Source: Lentzea nigeriaca
GTDB lineage: Bacteria; Actinomycetota; Actinomycetes; Mycobacteriales; Pseudonocardiaceae
DNA length: 64,000 bases
Reading direction: 5' to 3'
Assembly: GCF_016907955.1 (NCBI RefSeq)
Contig: NZ_JAFBCX010000016.1
Location: forward strand, 95,215-159,214
In this document: piece by piece, positions 27,459-36,349 of the stretch
How positions within the stretch are numbered: the first letter of the stretch is position 1
Layout: every line of letters starts with the position of its first letter
The notes under the pieces: model-generated
What the model saw: only the letters and a program-made list of their open reading frames with translations
Database searches by the model: none
What the model was told of the DNA's origin: nothing
Program-made: the position numbers and the translations under genes

Positions 27459-27914
27459 ATGACATTGGACGAGGAGTTGCTGGCGGCGGCGCGCAAGGCG
27501 GGCACCGCCGCCGCGGCCGCACAGGATCAGGCGGACATCGCCAAAGCCGTCTACCACCACAGCGTGCTGCGCCTGCACCGGGCCGGCGGGTCGATGCGCG
27601 AGATCGCGGAAGCGCTGAAGATGAGCCATCAGCGCGTGCACCAGATCGTCGAACACTCGAAGCGCACCGAGCTGTGCTCGTTCTGCGGTCGCCGCGGCGA
27701 CGAGGTCGACAAGATGATGGCCGGGCCGAGCACGATGATCTGCGACGTCTGCATCGCATCCGCCCAGGTCGGCGAGCCCGGCGAGTGCTCGTTCTGCGGG
27801 GAGACCAAGCCGGTCCACGAGCGCGAAGGCACGCGGATCTGCCGGTCCTGCCTCGACTTCAGCGCAGGAGTGATCGCTGCGGTGAATCCTATCGGGGTAG
27901 CTTCACCACGGTGA
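27459..27914 (+). CDS. HTH protein with two ClpX-type C4 zinc fingers
   Basis: A 151-residue protein. Residues about 30-65 contain a sigma-like helix-turn-helix (GGSMREIAEALKMSHQRVHQIVEHSK). Residues about 70-105 match the ClpX C4 zinc finger (CSFCGRR ... MICDVCI), and a second CxxC...CxxC unit follows (CSFCGET ... RICRSC). In ClpX this finger recruits substrates; fused to an HTH it suggests a zinc-binding regulator, perhaps a proteolysis-linked one. The start codon directly follows a cluster of palindromes, suggesting autoregulation and a very short or absent leader. The 3' end overlaps the response regulator gene by 26 bp. Confidence 0.85.
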   Translation: MTLDEELLAAARKAGTAAAAAQDQADIAKAVYHHSVLRLHRAGGSMREIAEALKMSHQRVHQIVEHSKRTELCSFCGRRGDEVDKMMAGPSTMICDVCIASAQVGEPGECSFCGETKPVHEREGTRICRSCLDFSAGVIAAVNPIGVASPR

Positions 27915-28321
27915 CGAAGAAGTCGTCGATCTGACGCACGACCTCGATGAACCTCTCGAAGTCCACCGGCTTAGTGACGTAGGCGTTGGCGTGCAGGCTG
28001 TAGCTGCGCAGGATGTCCTCCTCCGCGTCCGACGTCGTCAGCACCACCACCGGGATGTGCCGCAGGTCCGCGTCCGCCTTGACCTCGGCCAGCACCTCGC
28101 GGCCGTCCTTGCGGGGCAGGTTCAGGTCGAGCAGGATCAGGCCCGGCCGCGGTGCGTCGGCGTACTCGCCCTCGCGCCGCAGGAAGGCCAGCGCCTCGAC
28201 GCCGTCCTTCACCACGTGCAGCGTGTTGCGGATCTTGTGGTGCTCGAAGGCCTCCTGCGTCATCAGCGCGTCGCCTGGGTCGTCCTCGACGAGCAGGACG
28301 TCGATCACGTTCAACGATGGG

Positions 28322-28329
<8 letters not shown>
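27889..28329 (-). CDS. Response regulator, receiver domain only (Rcp1-like)
   Basis: A 146-residue single receiver domain without an output domain, like the cyanobacterial Rcp1 partners of phytochrome-like kinases. Acidic pocket VEDD near residue 14, phosphoacceptor Asp68 (LILLDLNLP), Thr in VLTTSD and Lys in YVTKPVDF. It starts inside the end of the kinase gene (8-bp overlap) and is last in a three-gene operon, so it is the kinase's likely partner. Confidence 0.93.
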
Positions 28330-29832
<1,503 letters not shown>

Positions 29833-29836
<4 letters not shown>

Positions 29837-30978
29837 CTGGGGTCCTTCAGCAGCAGCACTGCCATGTCGTCGTCGAGTTCCCCTCCGTTGAGCTCCGTCA
29901 CCTCCGCGATCAGAGGGTCCAGCCAGTCGGAGCCCCGCCGCAGGTGTCCGCGCAGGATGTCGCACAGGCGCTCGACGCCGAGCCGATCGCTCTCACCGGG
30001 TACCCGGCCCTCGATCAGGCCATCGGTGTAGCAGACGAGCTGCCAGCCGGGCGGCAGCGGCACGTCCACACCGGTCCACGCGTAGTCCGGCAGCACGCCC
30101 AGCGGCACGCCGATCTTGGACTGCGGCAGGTCGAGGATCTGCTGGCCCACCACGAGCAACGGCTCGGGGTGCCCGGCCAGGAAGTAGCGCGCCGACCGTC
30201 TGTCCGGTGCCACGGTGACCACGCAGGCCGTGGTGAAGATGCCCTCGCCGTGCCGTTCCGCGACGAGCACCTGGTCGAGGGTCCGCAGCGCCTTCTCCGG
30301 AGGTTCGCCCGCGAGAACGAGAGCACGCCAGGCGATGCGCAGGCAGACACCGAGCGCGGCCTCGTCCGGGCCGTGGCCGCAGACGTCGCCGATGATCGCG
30401 TGCACCGAGCCGTCCGGCAGGCCCACCGCGTCGTAGAAGTCGCCGCCGAGCAGCATTCGCTGCCCGCCGGGCTGGTAGCGGACCTCGATGTCGAGGTCGG
30501 AGCTCTTGAGCAGCGGGGGAGGGAGCAGGCCGCGTTCGAGGCGGGACCGCTCCGCGGCGAGCAGCTTCGCCTCGCGCAGCTGGAACTGGGCGTCGTCCGC
30601 GCGCCGCCGTTCGACCGCGTACCGGACACCGCGCAGCAGCAGTTCGCCGTCGACCTGACCTTTGATGAGGTAGTCCTCCGCACCGGCCGAGACCGCGTCG
30701 ATGCCCTCGCGTTCGTCGTTCAGCCCCGTCAGCACGAGGATCGCCGGCGCGTCCGGTTTGCTCAGCAGCCGGTGCAGGCTGTCGAGGCCCTGAGAGTCGG
30801 GCAGGCCGAGGTCGAGCAGCACGCACTCGGCATCGCTGAGCAGGCGCTCCGCCTCGGCGAGCGAGCGAGCGCGCGTCAGGATGAACGGCGCCCTCGCCTC
30901 TTCGAGCAGGGCCTCGACGAGGAGGGCGTCGCCATCGTCGTCCTCGACCAGGAGGACGCGCACGGTTCTGGTTCGCAT
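29833..30978 (-). CDS. Receiver-domain PP2C phosphatase (RsbU/SpoIIE-type)
   Basis: A 381-residue fusion: a receiver domain at 1-120 (Asp56 in CVLLDLGLP, Lys in YLIKGQ), a short coiled linker (LREAKLLAAERSRLERGLLPPP), and a SpoIIE/PP2C phosphatase at about 165-381 with metal-site motifs LGGDFYDAV, IIGDVCGHG and LDDDMAVLLL. Such proteins dephosphorylate anti-anti-sigma factors in partner switching. It is the first gene of the operon with the kinase and receiver, so phosphorelay to its receiver may set phosphatase activity. No anti-anti-sigma target gene is in the operon. Confidence 0.92.
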
Positions 30979-31031
30979 CAGGTCGGACTTTAACGTTATT
31001 CAGGTGCAGGGTTCGCGTCCGACCTACCAGG

Positions 31032-31529
31032 ATGGCGGGCGTGTTGATCCGTCTCGCCCAACCAGCCGAACTCCCGTACCTCCAGGAGATCGAAAACGCG
31101 TCCGGTGAACCGTTCAGGGACGTCGGCATGCCCGAGATCGCCGACGACGACCCGATGTCGCTGGAAGCACTGGCAGAACACGAAGTGTGGGTCGCGGTGG
31201 GCGATCGGGGAGTGCCGGTCGCGTTCATCGCGGTGGGCGACGTGGACGGCGCGAAGCACGTTCACCAGATCAGCGTGCACCCCTCGCACGCGCGCCAGGG
31301 AATCGGCGCGGCGCTCATCGAGCACGTCCGGCGGAGCGGGCAGGCGCTGACGCTCACGACGTTCAGGGACGTGCCGTGGAACGCGCCCTACTACGAACGC
31401 CTCGGATTTCGACCGGTGACCGAGACTTCGCCCGGCCTGGCCGAAATCATGCGCGAGGAGGCCTCAAGGGGACTCGATCCCGCGACTCGGGTCGCCATGG
31501 TCCTTCTCCCAGCCCAGGTAGGCCCCTGA
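31032..31529 (+). CDS. GNAT-family N-acetyltransferase
   Basis: A 165-residue GNAT acetyltransferase. The acetyl-CoA loop is ISVHPSHARQGIGAALIEHV (R/Q-x-x-G-x-G/A) at about residues 82-101, followed by NAPYYERLGF near 118. The substrate is unknown; similar proteins acetylate small amines or protein termini. It is divergent from the phosphatase operon. Its 3' end overlaps the leftward DUF1232 gene by 66 bp. Confidence 0.9.
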   Translation: MAGVLIRLAQPAELPYLQEIENASGEPFRDVGMPEIADDDPMSLEALAEHEVWVAVGDRGVPVAFIAVGDVDGAKHVHQISVHPSHARQGIGAALIEHVRRSGQALTLTTFRDVPWNAPYYERLGFRPVTETSPGLAEIMREEASRGLDPATRVAMVLLPAQVGP

Positions 31530-31934
31530 GGCGATCGAGAGGCTGCTGAGCAGCCACACCAGGACACCGGCGTCGTCGGTCACCCCGATCACCGGCAGGA
31601 ACTCCGGCACGAGGTCGATCGGCGACACCAGGTACACCAGCGCCACCGCCCACAGCATCACCTGGCTGCGCGGCAGCTGGGGGTACAGGCCGCTGCGCCA
31701 GGCCCTCCACAGCCGCGGTAGCGCCTTCGCACGCTGGATCGGGTTGCCGACAGGGCCGGGGCCCTTCTGGGCGCGCTTGCGCCGGTTGCGCAGCACGCCC
31801 AGCACGGCGAACACCAGCCCGAGCGGGATCATCACCCAGCCGACGACGGCAGGGCTGAGCCCGCCCAGGCTCGCGTTGCGGAACAGCAGGATCAGCAATC
31901 CCGAGATGGAGATGAGCGATCCGAAGACGACCAT
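31464..31934 (-). CDS. YkvA-like (DUF1232) membrane protein
   Basis: A 156-residue protein. Two N-terminal hydrophobic helices (residues about 2-20 and 30-46), a basic cytoplasmic stretch (RNRRKRAQKGPG) and a C-terminal DUF1232 domain whose hallmark VYLVSPIDLVPEFLPVIGVTDD is at about residues 108-129. Function of the family is unknown. I chose ATG 31934, with GGAGG at 31946-31950; the frame is open upstream to 32018. Confidence 0.85.
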   Translation of the reverse strand: MVVFGSLISISGLLILLFRNASLGGLSPAVVGWVMIPLGLVFAVLGVLRNRRKRAQKGPGPVGNPIQRAKALPRLWRAWRSGLYPQLPRSQVMLWAVALVYLVSPIDLVPEFLPVIGVTDDAGVLVWLLSSLSIASGAYLGWEKDHGDPSRGIESP

Positions 31935-32003
31935 GAGTGCCGCGGCCTCCAGCCTTTGCCTCGTATTTCGCCGTTCAGACGGGTGTCTCGTGGCACGCCC
32001 AAC

Positions 32004-32054
32004 CGATGAACGGCGCATTCGTCCACCTCAGGTGAACCAATGCGTCGTTCATCG
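32004..32054. repeat. 51-bp near-perfect palindrome
   Basis: CGATGAACGGCGCATT (32004-32019) and its inverse (32039-32054) pair over 16 bp with one mismatch; inside the loop CACCT C AGGTG (32024-32034) forms a second stem. It lies between the end of the hypothetical gene at 32073 and the DUF1232 gene start. Could be a terminator, an RNA element in the DUF1232 leader or a protein site. Confidence 0.6.
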
Positions 32055-32072
32055 CGAGCTGGTGCCGCGGCA

Positions 32073-32480
32073 CTAGCTCGGCTCCTGGAAGAGCATCGTC
32101 GGTGCGGGCTTGGGCGGCTGCTTCTGTTGCGGCTCCGGCTGCTTCAGCTCGATGACGGGTTCCGGTTCCGCGACCGGATCCTCCTTCACCACGGGCTTGC
32201 GTGCGGTCTTGACGACCGCCGGAGTGGTCTGGTCCAGCGCGGCGCGCGCCTTGGAGATCCAGACCTTCTGCATGGCCTCGTCCTTGCTGCCCGCCGCCGT
32301 CGCGGCGAGTCCGGAGAGGACACCGCGGACGCGTGGAACGAGCGCTGGATGACGCCGGATCGCCTGCCACACAGCGTGATCACCCGGTAGCCGGGCGGAC
32401 ACGAGCTGCTTGACCTGAGCGCGCAGCTCCTCTGTGGACAGATCGAGCCAACGCTCGACCGCTGACGGGCCAATCGCCAC
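32073..32480 (-). CDS. Hypothetical protein with acidic/Pro-rich tail
   Basis: A 135-residue protein of unknown function. Residues 1-85 look like a compact helical domain (VERWLDLSTEELRAQVKQLVSARL ... VRGVLSGLAATAAGSKDEAMQKV). Residues about 95-135 are low complexity, rich in Lys, Pro, Glu and Gln (EPEPVIELKQPEPQQKQPPK). No signal peptide. GTG 32480 follows GGGGAGG by eight bases and is preferred over ATG 32516. It lies 83 bp downstream of the anti-sigma gene on the same strand. Confidence 0.65.
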   Translation of the reverse strand: MAIGPSAVERWLDLSTEELRAQVKQLVSARLPGDHAVWQAIRRHPALVPRVRGVLSGLAATAAGSKDEAMQKVWISKARAALDQTTPAVVKTARKPVVKEDPVAEPEPVIELKQPEPQQKQPPKPAPTMLFQEPS

Positions 32481-32563
32481 GTGCACTGCCTCCCCGAAAA
32501 CGACAACTGCCCCCACAGGATCTCACGGATCCGGCAGGGGCAGTGGGCTGGTGTCGGGAAGTG

Positions 32564-33307
32564 TCAGGACGCGACGACCTCGAGCAGGACCTTGCCGTTC
32601 TCGTCCTGGATCCGGAACGTCGCGATCTCGTGCCAGCGCATGGCCACGTTGGCCTGGAGCCGGATGGTCTTCTTGTCGCCCGCGACCGGCTCCGGCGCGT
32701 ACCAGGACGTGACCTGGGCGACGCGACCCGCGCGCCCGACCGCGACGAGCGCCCCCTTGGTGGGGCCCGTCATGCCGCTGACCTCGATGTCCATCGAGGT
32801 GCCCCACGGCTCGTCCGAGGCGGTGATCTTGGTGAAGACACCGCTGTTCGGGTCCTGCTGCTGCACCTTCATCGACGAGTCCGTCGAGTTGTTCGCCACC
32901 CGCGTCTGCGACGTCGTCGTGCCGGGGTTGGGAGGTGCGGCCTGGTTGGACCCGTTGTCGCTGCCGCGCACGACCAGCGTCGTGACGACGGCCGTCACCG
33001 CCACGATGCCGGCGGCGGCGGCCGCGACACCCTGGGCGACGAACCACCTTCTGCGCTTCCTGCGTGCCGCGACCGCGTCGAGCATGACCCGCACCGACTT
33101 GCCGTCCGGGCGTTCCGGAGCTGTTCCGCGCAGCATTCCGCCCGCGTCGGCCTCGTCGATGAGGTCCGGCACCACCGCGAAATCGCGCAGGTCAAGAGCG
33201 CACCTGCGACATTCCGTCAGGTGGTTCTCGAACGCCTCCACCTCATCGGCATCGAGGATGCCGAGCACGTAGGCGGCGACGTCGAGGTGATCTGGTGCCG
33301 TTGTCAC
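32564..33307 (-). CDS. Zinc-type anti-sigma factor (RskA/RslA-like)
   Basis: A 247-residue membrane anti-sigma factor. The N-terminal zf-HC2 motif HLTECRRC (HxxxCxxC near residues 29-36) binds zinc in redox-sensing ZAS proteins; one membrane helix is at about residues 90-113; the external domain (about 114-247) matches the RskA C-terminal fold (GPTKGALVAVGRAGRV). It overlaps the sigma gene by GTGA, so the two are coupled. Known relatives release their sigma factor when the thiols are oxidised or after proteolysis. Confidence 0.92.
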   Translation of the reverse strand: MTTAPDHLDVAAYVLGILDADEVEAFENHLTECRRCALDLRDFAVVPDLIDEADAGGMLRGTAPERPDGKSVRVMLDAVAARRKRRRWFVAQGVAAAAAGIVAVTAVVTTLVVRGSDNGSNQAAPPNPGTTTSQTRVANNSTDSSMKVQQQDPNSGVFTKITASDEPWGTSMDIEVSGMTGPTKGALVAVGRAGRVAQVTSWYAPEPVAGDKKTIRLQANVAMRWHEIATFRIQDENGKVLLEVVAS

Positions 33308-33873
33308 CGCGTCTCTCCCCGATCGTGCAACGCACGCCGCAACGCACGGAGCGCGTAGTACACCCTCGACTTGACCGTTCCCGGTGGCACACCCAGTGCC
33401 GCCGCGGCCTCACCGACGGTGCGGTCCCGCAGATATGTCTCGAGAATAGCCTCCCGGTGCTCCTCGGAGAGACCGTTCATCGCCTCGGCGACGACGATCG
33501 CAGCGAGGGTGCGATCCTCCTCGCCACCCGATGGCGATTCGTCCGAAGGGGTCAGTTCGAACTCCTGCGGACGGACGCTTCTCTTTCGTCTGTCGTCAAT
33601 GACCAACCGCCTTGCCACCGTGAACAACCACGATCGCAAGAGCACGGGGTCACGTTCGAGTTTCTCGGCGTTGCGCCATGCCCTGACCAGGGTTTCCTGC
33701 ACGATGTCCTCGGCCCATTGACGATCATGGCCCGTCAACCTCATGCAGTGTCCCAGCAGGGCACTGCCGAATTCCTCGTACAGCCGACGGATCAACTCTT
33801 CCTCGAGGGATCCCGGTCTTGGTGATTGTTCGTCTAACTCACGTTGACGTCTATGCCGCGCCACGGGGGACAT
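33304..33873 (-). CDS. ECF RNA polymerase sigma factor (SigL-like)
   Basis: A 189-residue ECF sigma factor. Region 2 (residues about 30-95) has the DIVQETLVRAWRN motif and WLFTVARRLVIDDRRKR; region 4 (about 130-180) has LSEEHREAILETYLRDRTVGEAAAALGVPPGTVKSRVYYALRALR. It resembles mycobacterial SigL. It is cotranscribed with its anti-sigma gene and divergent from the lipoprotein-DUF4142-electron transfer operon, which is its likely target. Confidence 0.93.
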   Translation of the reverse strand: MSPVARHRRQRELDEQSPRPGSLEEELIRRLYEEFGSALLGHCMRLTGHDRQWAEDIVQETLVRAWRNAEKLERDPVLLRSWLFTVARRLVIDDRRKRSVRPQEFELTPSDESPSGGEEDRTLAAIVVAEAMNGLSEEHREAILETYLRDRTVGEAAAALGVPPGTVKSRVYYALRALRRALHDRGETR

Positions 33874-33915
33874 CCTTGCCCCATGAACCGTCTCAAGTCG
33901 AGAGGCAAATATTCC

Positions 33916-33930
33916 TCACGAACTTCGTGA
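33916..33930. promoter_or_regulatory. Palindrome in the sigma/lipoprotein spacer
   Basis: TCACGAA C TTCGTGA, a perfect 7-bp inverted repeat, partly overlapping the -35 element of the candidate SigL-like promoter. A second regulator may bind here. Confidence 0.35.
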
Positions 33931-33955
33931 ACCGTTGCCGGATCGTGTCCGTACT
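33928..33955 (+). promoter_or_regulatory. SigL-like ECF promoter
   Basis: TGAACC (33928-33933), a 16-bp spacer, and CGTACT (33950-33955), matching the mycobacterial SigL consensus TGAACC-N16-18-CGT. It lies 32 bp before the lipoprotein start, and the nearest ECF sigma gene is divergent from it. Confidence 0.55.
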
Positions 33956-33987
33956 CCTCGGTACCCCAGCCGAGAAAGGACCTGCCG

Positions 33988-34587
33988 ATGCGACGTGGAC
34001 CAGCCATCACCGCCCTGGCGGCACTGGCTATCAGCCTCACGGCGTGTGGCAGCACCTCGACCCCTCCCGGCGGGGCGGCAACCGGCGGCTTGCAGGCGAA
34101 ACCCGCTGATCTGAGCGGCGCGAACATGTACTTCATCGCGAACAACGACCAGATGGGCTGGTTCGTCACCGATGCCGACGGGCTCCCTCTCTACCGCTTC
34201 GACAAGGACACCCCGAAGCCGTCCAAGTCCAACTGCGAGGGTGAGTGCCTCAAGGCCTGGAAGCCGGTCCTCGCGGACAAGACGCCGATGGCGACCGGGG
34301 TGGACCCGATCTCCATGGGGGTCCTGACCAGGCCGGACGGCACCAAGCAGCTCACCATCGCCGGTTTTCCGATGTACACCTACGCCGAGGACAAGGCGGC
34401 CGGTGACATGAAGGGCCAGGGAAAGGGCGGGACCTGGTGGGTCGTCGCCCCGAACGGAGCCAAGATCACCGGCGGGAAAGCGCAGAACAACAGCAACAAG
34501 AGCAGCAGCACGCCGAGCCCGTCCCCCACTTCGCCGGCCGGTGGGACACCGCAGTCCACGCCGACGTCGGCGGCGCCCGGCTACTGA
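33988..34587 (+). CDS. Lipoprotein with secreted-repeat domains (COG4315)
   Basis: A 199-residue lipoprotein: signal MRRGPAITALAALAISLTAC with lipid Cys20. Two copies of the PF03640-type secreted repeat follow, seen as the phrases GWFVTDADGLPLYRFDKDTPKPSKSNCEGECLKAWKP... with GxxLYxxxxD near residue 65 and GFPMYTYAEDKAAGDMKGQG near 125. The C-terminal 45 residues are Ser/Thr/Pro/Asn-rich. The biochemical role of this repeat is unknown. It is the first gene after the SigL-like promoter and leads the electron-transfer gene group. Confidence 0.88.
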   Translation: MRRGPAITALAALAISLTACGSTSTPPGGAATGGLQAKPADLSGANMYFIANNDQMGWFVTDADGLPLYRFDKDTPKPSKSNCEGECLKAWKPVLADKTPMATGVDPISMGVLTRPDGTKQLTIAGFPMYTYAEDKAAGDMKGQGKGGTWWVVAPNGAKITGGKAQNNSNKSSSTPSPSPTSPAGGTPQSTPTSAAPGY

Positions 34588-34648
34588 GCCCACTGCTTGA
34601 TCTCCAGCCCCCTACCGACTTCCCCTGAACATCGAGGACATCAAGACG

Positions 34649-35359
34649 ATGACCAGAGCCCTCGCCACCGTCTTGGCGATGTTGTTCCTCTTCTTCGCCG
34701 CTCCGTTCGCAGCTCTTGCTCAACCTGCGGACACCGGTGGAGTGCAGGACACCCCGTCGGGTCCGTTGACCGCGAACGACCGGGAACTGCTGAACAAGGT
34801 GCGTCAGGCAGGCCTGTGGGAGATGCCCATGGGTGAGCTCACGGCCACCAAGGCGTCGAACGCACGGGTCAAGCAGATCGGCAAGATGATCATGCTCGAC
34901 CACATGATGCTGGACAACCTGACGAAGAAGACGGCCGCCCAGTTCAACCTGACCACCCCCGACGTGCCGAACCCCTCGCAGCAGTCGTGGATGGACGAGC
35001 TGAACGGTCTCGAGGGAGACGCGTTCGACCAGGCGTTCGTCGCCAGGTTGCGCGCCGCGCACGGCCAGGTCTTCAACTTCATCGCGAAGGTGCGCACGCA
35101 GACCCGCAACGACGTGATCCGCGGGTTCGCGCAGGCCGGCATCGACGTGGTGATGAAGCACATGACGTTGCTGGAGAGCACGGGACTCGCAGGCGACTCG
35201 TCCTTCGCGGAGCCCCAGCCGGCCGGCGGCATCATCAACGCGACTTTGGCCTCCAACGAGGGGCCCAACATGTGGGTGATCATCTCGGTCACCGCCGCGG
35301 GAGCCGTTCTCACGGTCCTCCTGCTCCGAGTACTCCGCCCGCGACGACCGGTGCGGTAG
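34649..35359 (+). CDS. DUF4142 (ferritin-like) secreted/membrane protein
   Basis: A 236-residue exported protein with a signal peptide (cleavage likely after ALA at about residue 24) and a DUF4142 helical-bundle domain at about 38-175 (LTANDRELLNKVRQAGLWEMPMGELTATKASNARVKQIGKMI is typical). A C-terminal helix (MWVIISVTAAGAVLTVLLLRVL) followed by Arg-rich residues would anchor it to the membrane facing outward. Function of DUF4142 proteins is unknown; histidines and Glu in the bundle could bind metal. Lies 61 bp after the lipoprotein gene. Confidence 0.88.
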   Translation: MTRALATVLAMLFLFFAAPFAALAQPADTGGVQDTPSGPLTANDRELLNKVRQAGLWEMPMGELTATKASNARVKQIGKMIMLDHMMLDNLTKKTAAQFNLTTPDVPNPSQQSWMDELNGLEGDAFDQAFVARLRAAHGQVFNFIAKVRTQTRNDVIRGFAQAGIDVVMKHMTLLESTGLAGDSSFAEPQPAGGIINATLASNEGPNMWVIISVTAAGAVLTVLLLRVLRPRRPVR

Positions 35360-35369
35360 TTCAGCAAGA

Positions 35370-35385
35370 CCCGTTAGACAACGGG
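35370..35385 (+). terminator. Short hairpin after DUF4142 gene
   Basis: CCCGTT AGAC AACGGG, 6-bp stem, 11 bp after the stop. Weak; it may attenuate rather than end transcription into the next gene. Confidence 0.3.
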
Positions 35386-35455
35386 AAACGGAGGTGGTGT
35401 CCCAAGGTCAGAGGCACTCCAACGCGGACCTGTTCCCACCCGCCCGGCCCTGAAA

Positions 35456-36349
35456 GTGTCCACTCCTGCACGACAGGACCGGGCGGGTTCCCGCGAGAAG
35501 TTCTTTCCGGAGGAAGAGTTGTTGTCCAGCCAGATTCCGCTCCTGGTGGCCCAGGCCTCCGAGTTCGACTCGGGTGTCAAGAAGATGGCCCAGCTGTCTG
35601 CCAGGCTGGCTTACGTCATGATGTGCGCCACCTTGTCCTGGGGTGTGCTCATCGCGACCGGATGGGCCGAGAAGCTCACCGGCCGTGAGGGACTGAAGAA
35701 CGGGCACATGGTGCTCGCCTCGCTGACGATCGCGTTCGGCAGCATCCACGCGTTCGCCTTCACGTTGATCCAGACCGGCACCTTCAGCTTCGTCAAGCTG
35801 GTGCTGCCGTTCGTCGACGGCGGCCTCTTCCGGCATGCGCTCGGCATCATCGGACTCGAGGTCATGGCCGCGATCGCAATCCTGGCGTCCATGCGGCACA
35901 AAGTCTTCTACCGCAAGTGGCTGAGGTTCCATCAAACGGCGTACATCGTCGTCGGGGCCACCGTGGTCCACTCCTGGTTCGGCGCCATCGCGAACGGAAA
36001 CCTGTCCGTTCTCTGGCTGGCCGGCCTCACCGTCCTCGTCCCGACCGCGACCCTGGCCCTGGCCCGCTTCCTGCCGCCCGAGGTGCTGATGCGCATCGGC
36101 ATGCTCGACTCCGAGCGCGGCAAGGAACCCGGCGTCGGCGAGGGCGACGCGATGGACGTGAGCGTCAACAACGAGAAATGCCACCGCTACGGCACCTGCC
36201 AGGCGGAGGCCCCGGATGTTTTCCAGCTGATCGAAGACAACCGCCTGACCTACAACCGCCGCCCGCCGGAGGAGCACTTCGCTCAGGCCAGAGCGGCACA
36301 GCGCGCGTGCCCGATGCGCGCTATCGAGATCAGGGAGCGAGTGAAGTGA
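35456..36349 (+). CDS. Ferric-reductase-like membrane domain fused to a 3Fe-4S-type ferredoxin
   Basis: A 297-residue fusion. Residues about 48-200 have five membrane helices with His residues in GSIHAF, FRHALG, FHQTAY and VVHSWFG that could ligate heme, as in ferric-reductase-like domains. Residues about 225-297 form a single-cluster ferredoxin: CHRYGTC (CX5C), later RACPMRAIEI, the pattern of 3Fe-4S ferredoxins that serve P450s. It could carry electrons from a reductase into membrane heme. GTG 35456 has no clear ribosome site; TTG 35522, after GGAGGAAG, is a good alternative start. The next gene, a ferredoxin reductase, overlaps by GTGA. Confidence 0.85.
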   Translation: MSTPARQDRAGSREKFFPEEELLSSQIPLLVAQASEFDSGVKKMAQLSARLAYVMMCATLSWGVLIATGWAEKLTGREGLKNGHMVLASLTIAFGSIHAFAFTLIQTGTFSFVKLVLPFVDGGLFRHALGIIGLEVMAAIAILASMRHKVFYRKWLRFHQTAYIVVGATVVHSWFGAIANGNLSVLWLAGLTVLVPTATLALARFLPPEVLMRIGMLDSERGKEPGVGEGDAMDVSVNNEKCHRYGTCQAEAPDVFQLIEDNRLTYNRRPPEEHFAQARAAQRACPMRAIEIRERVK

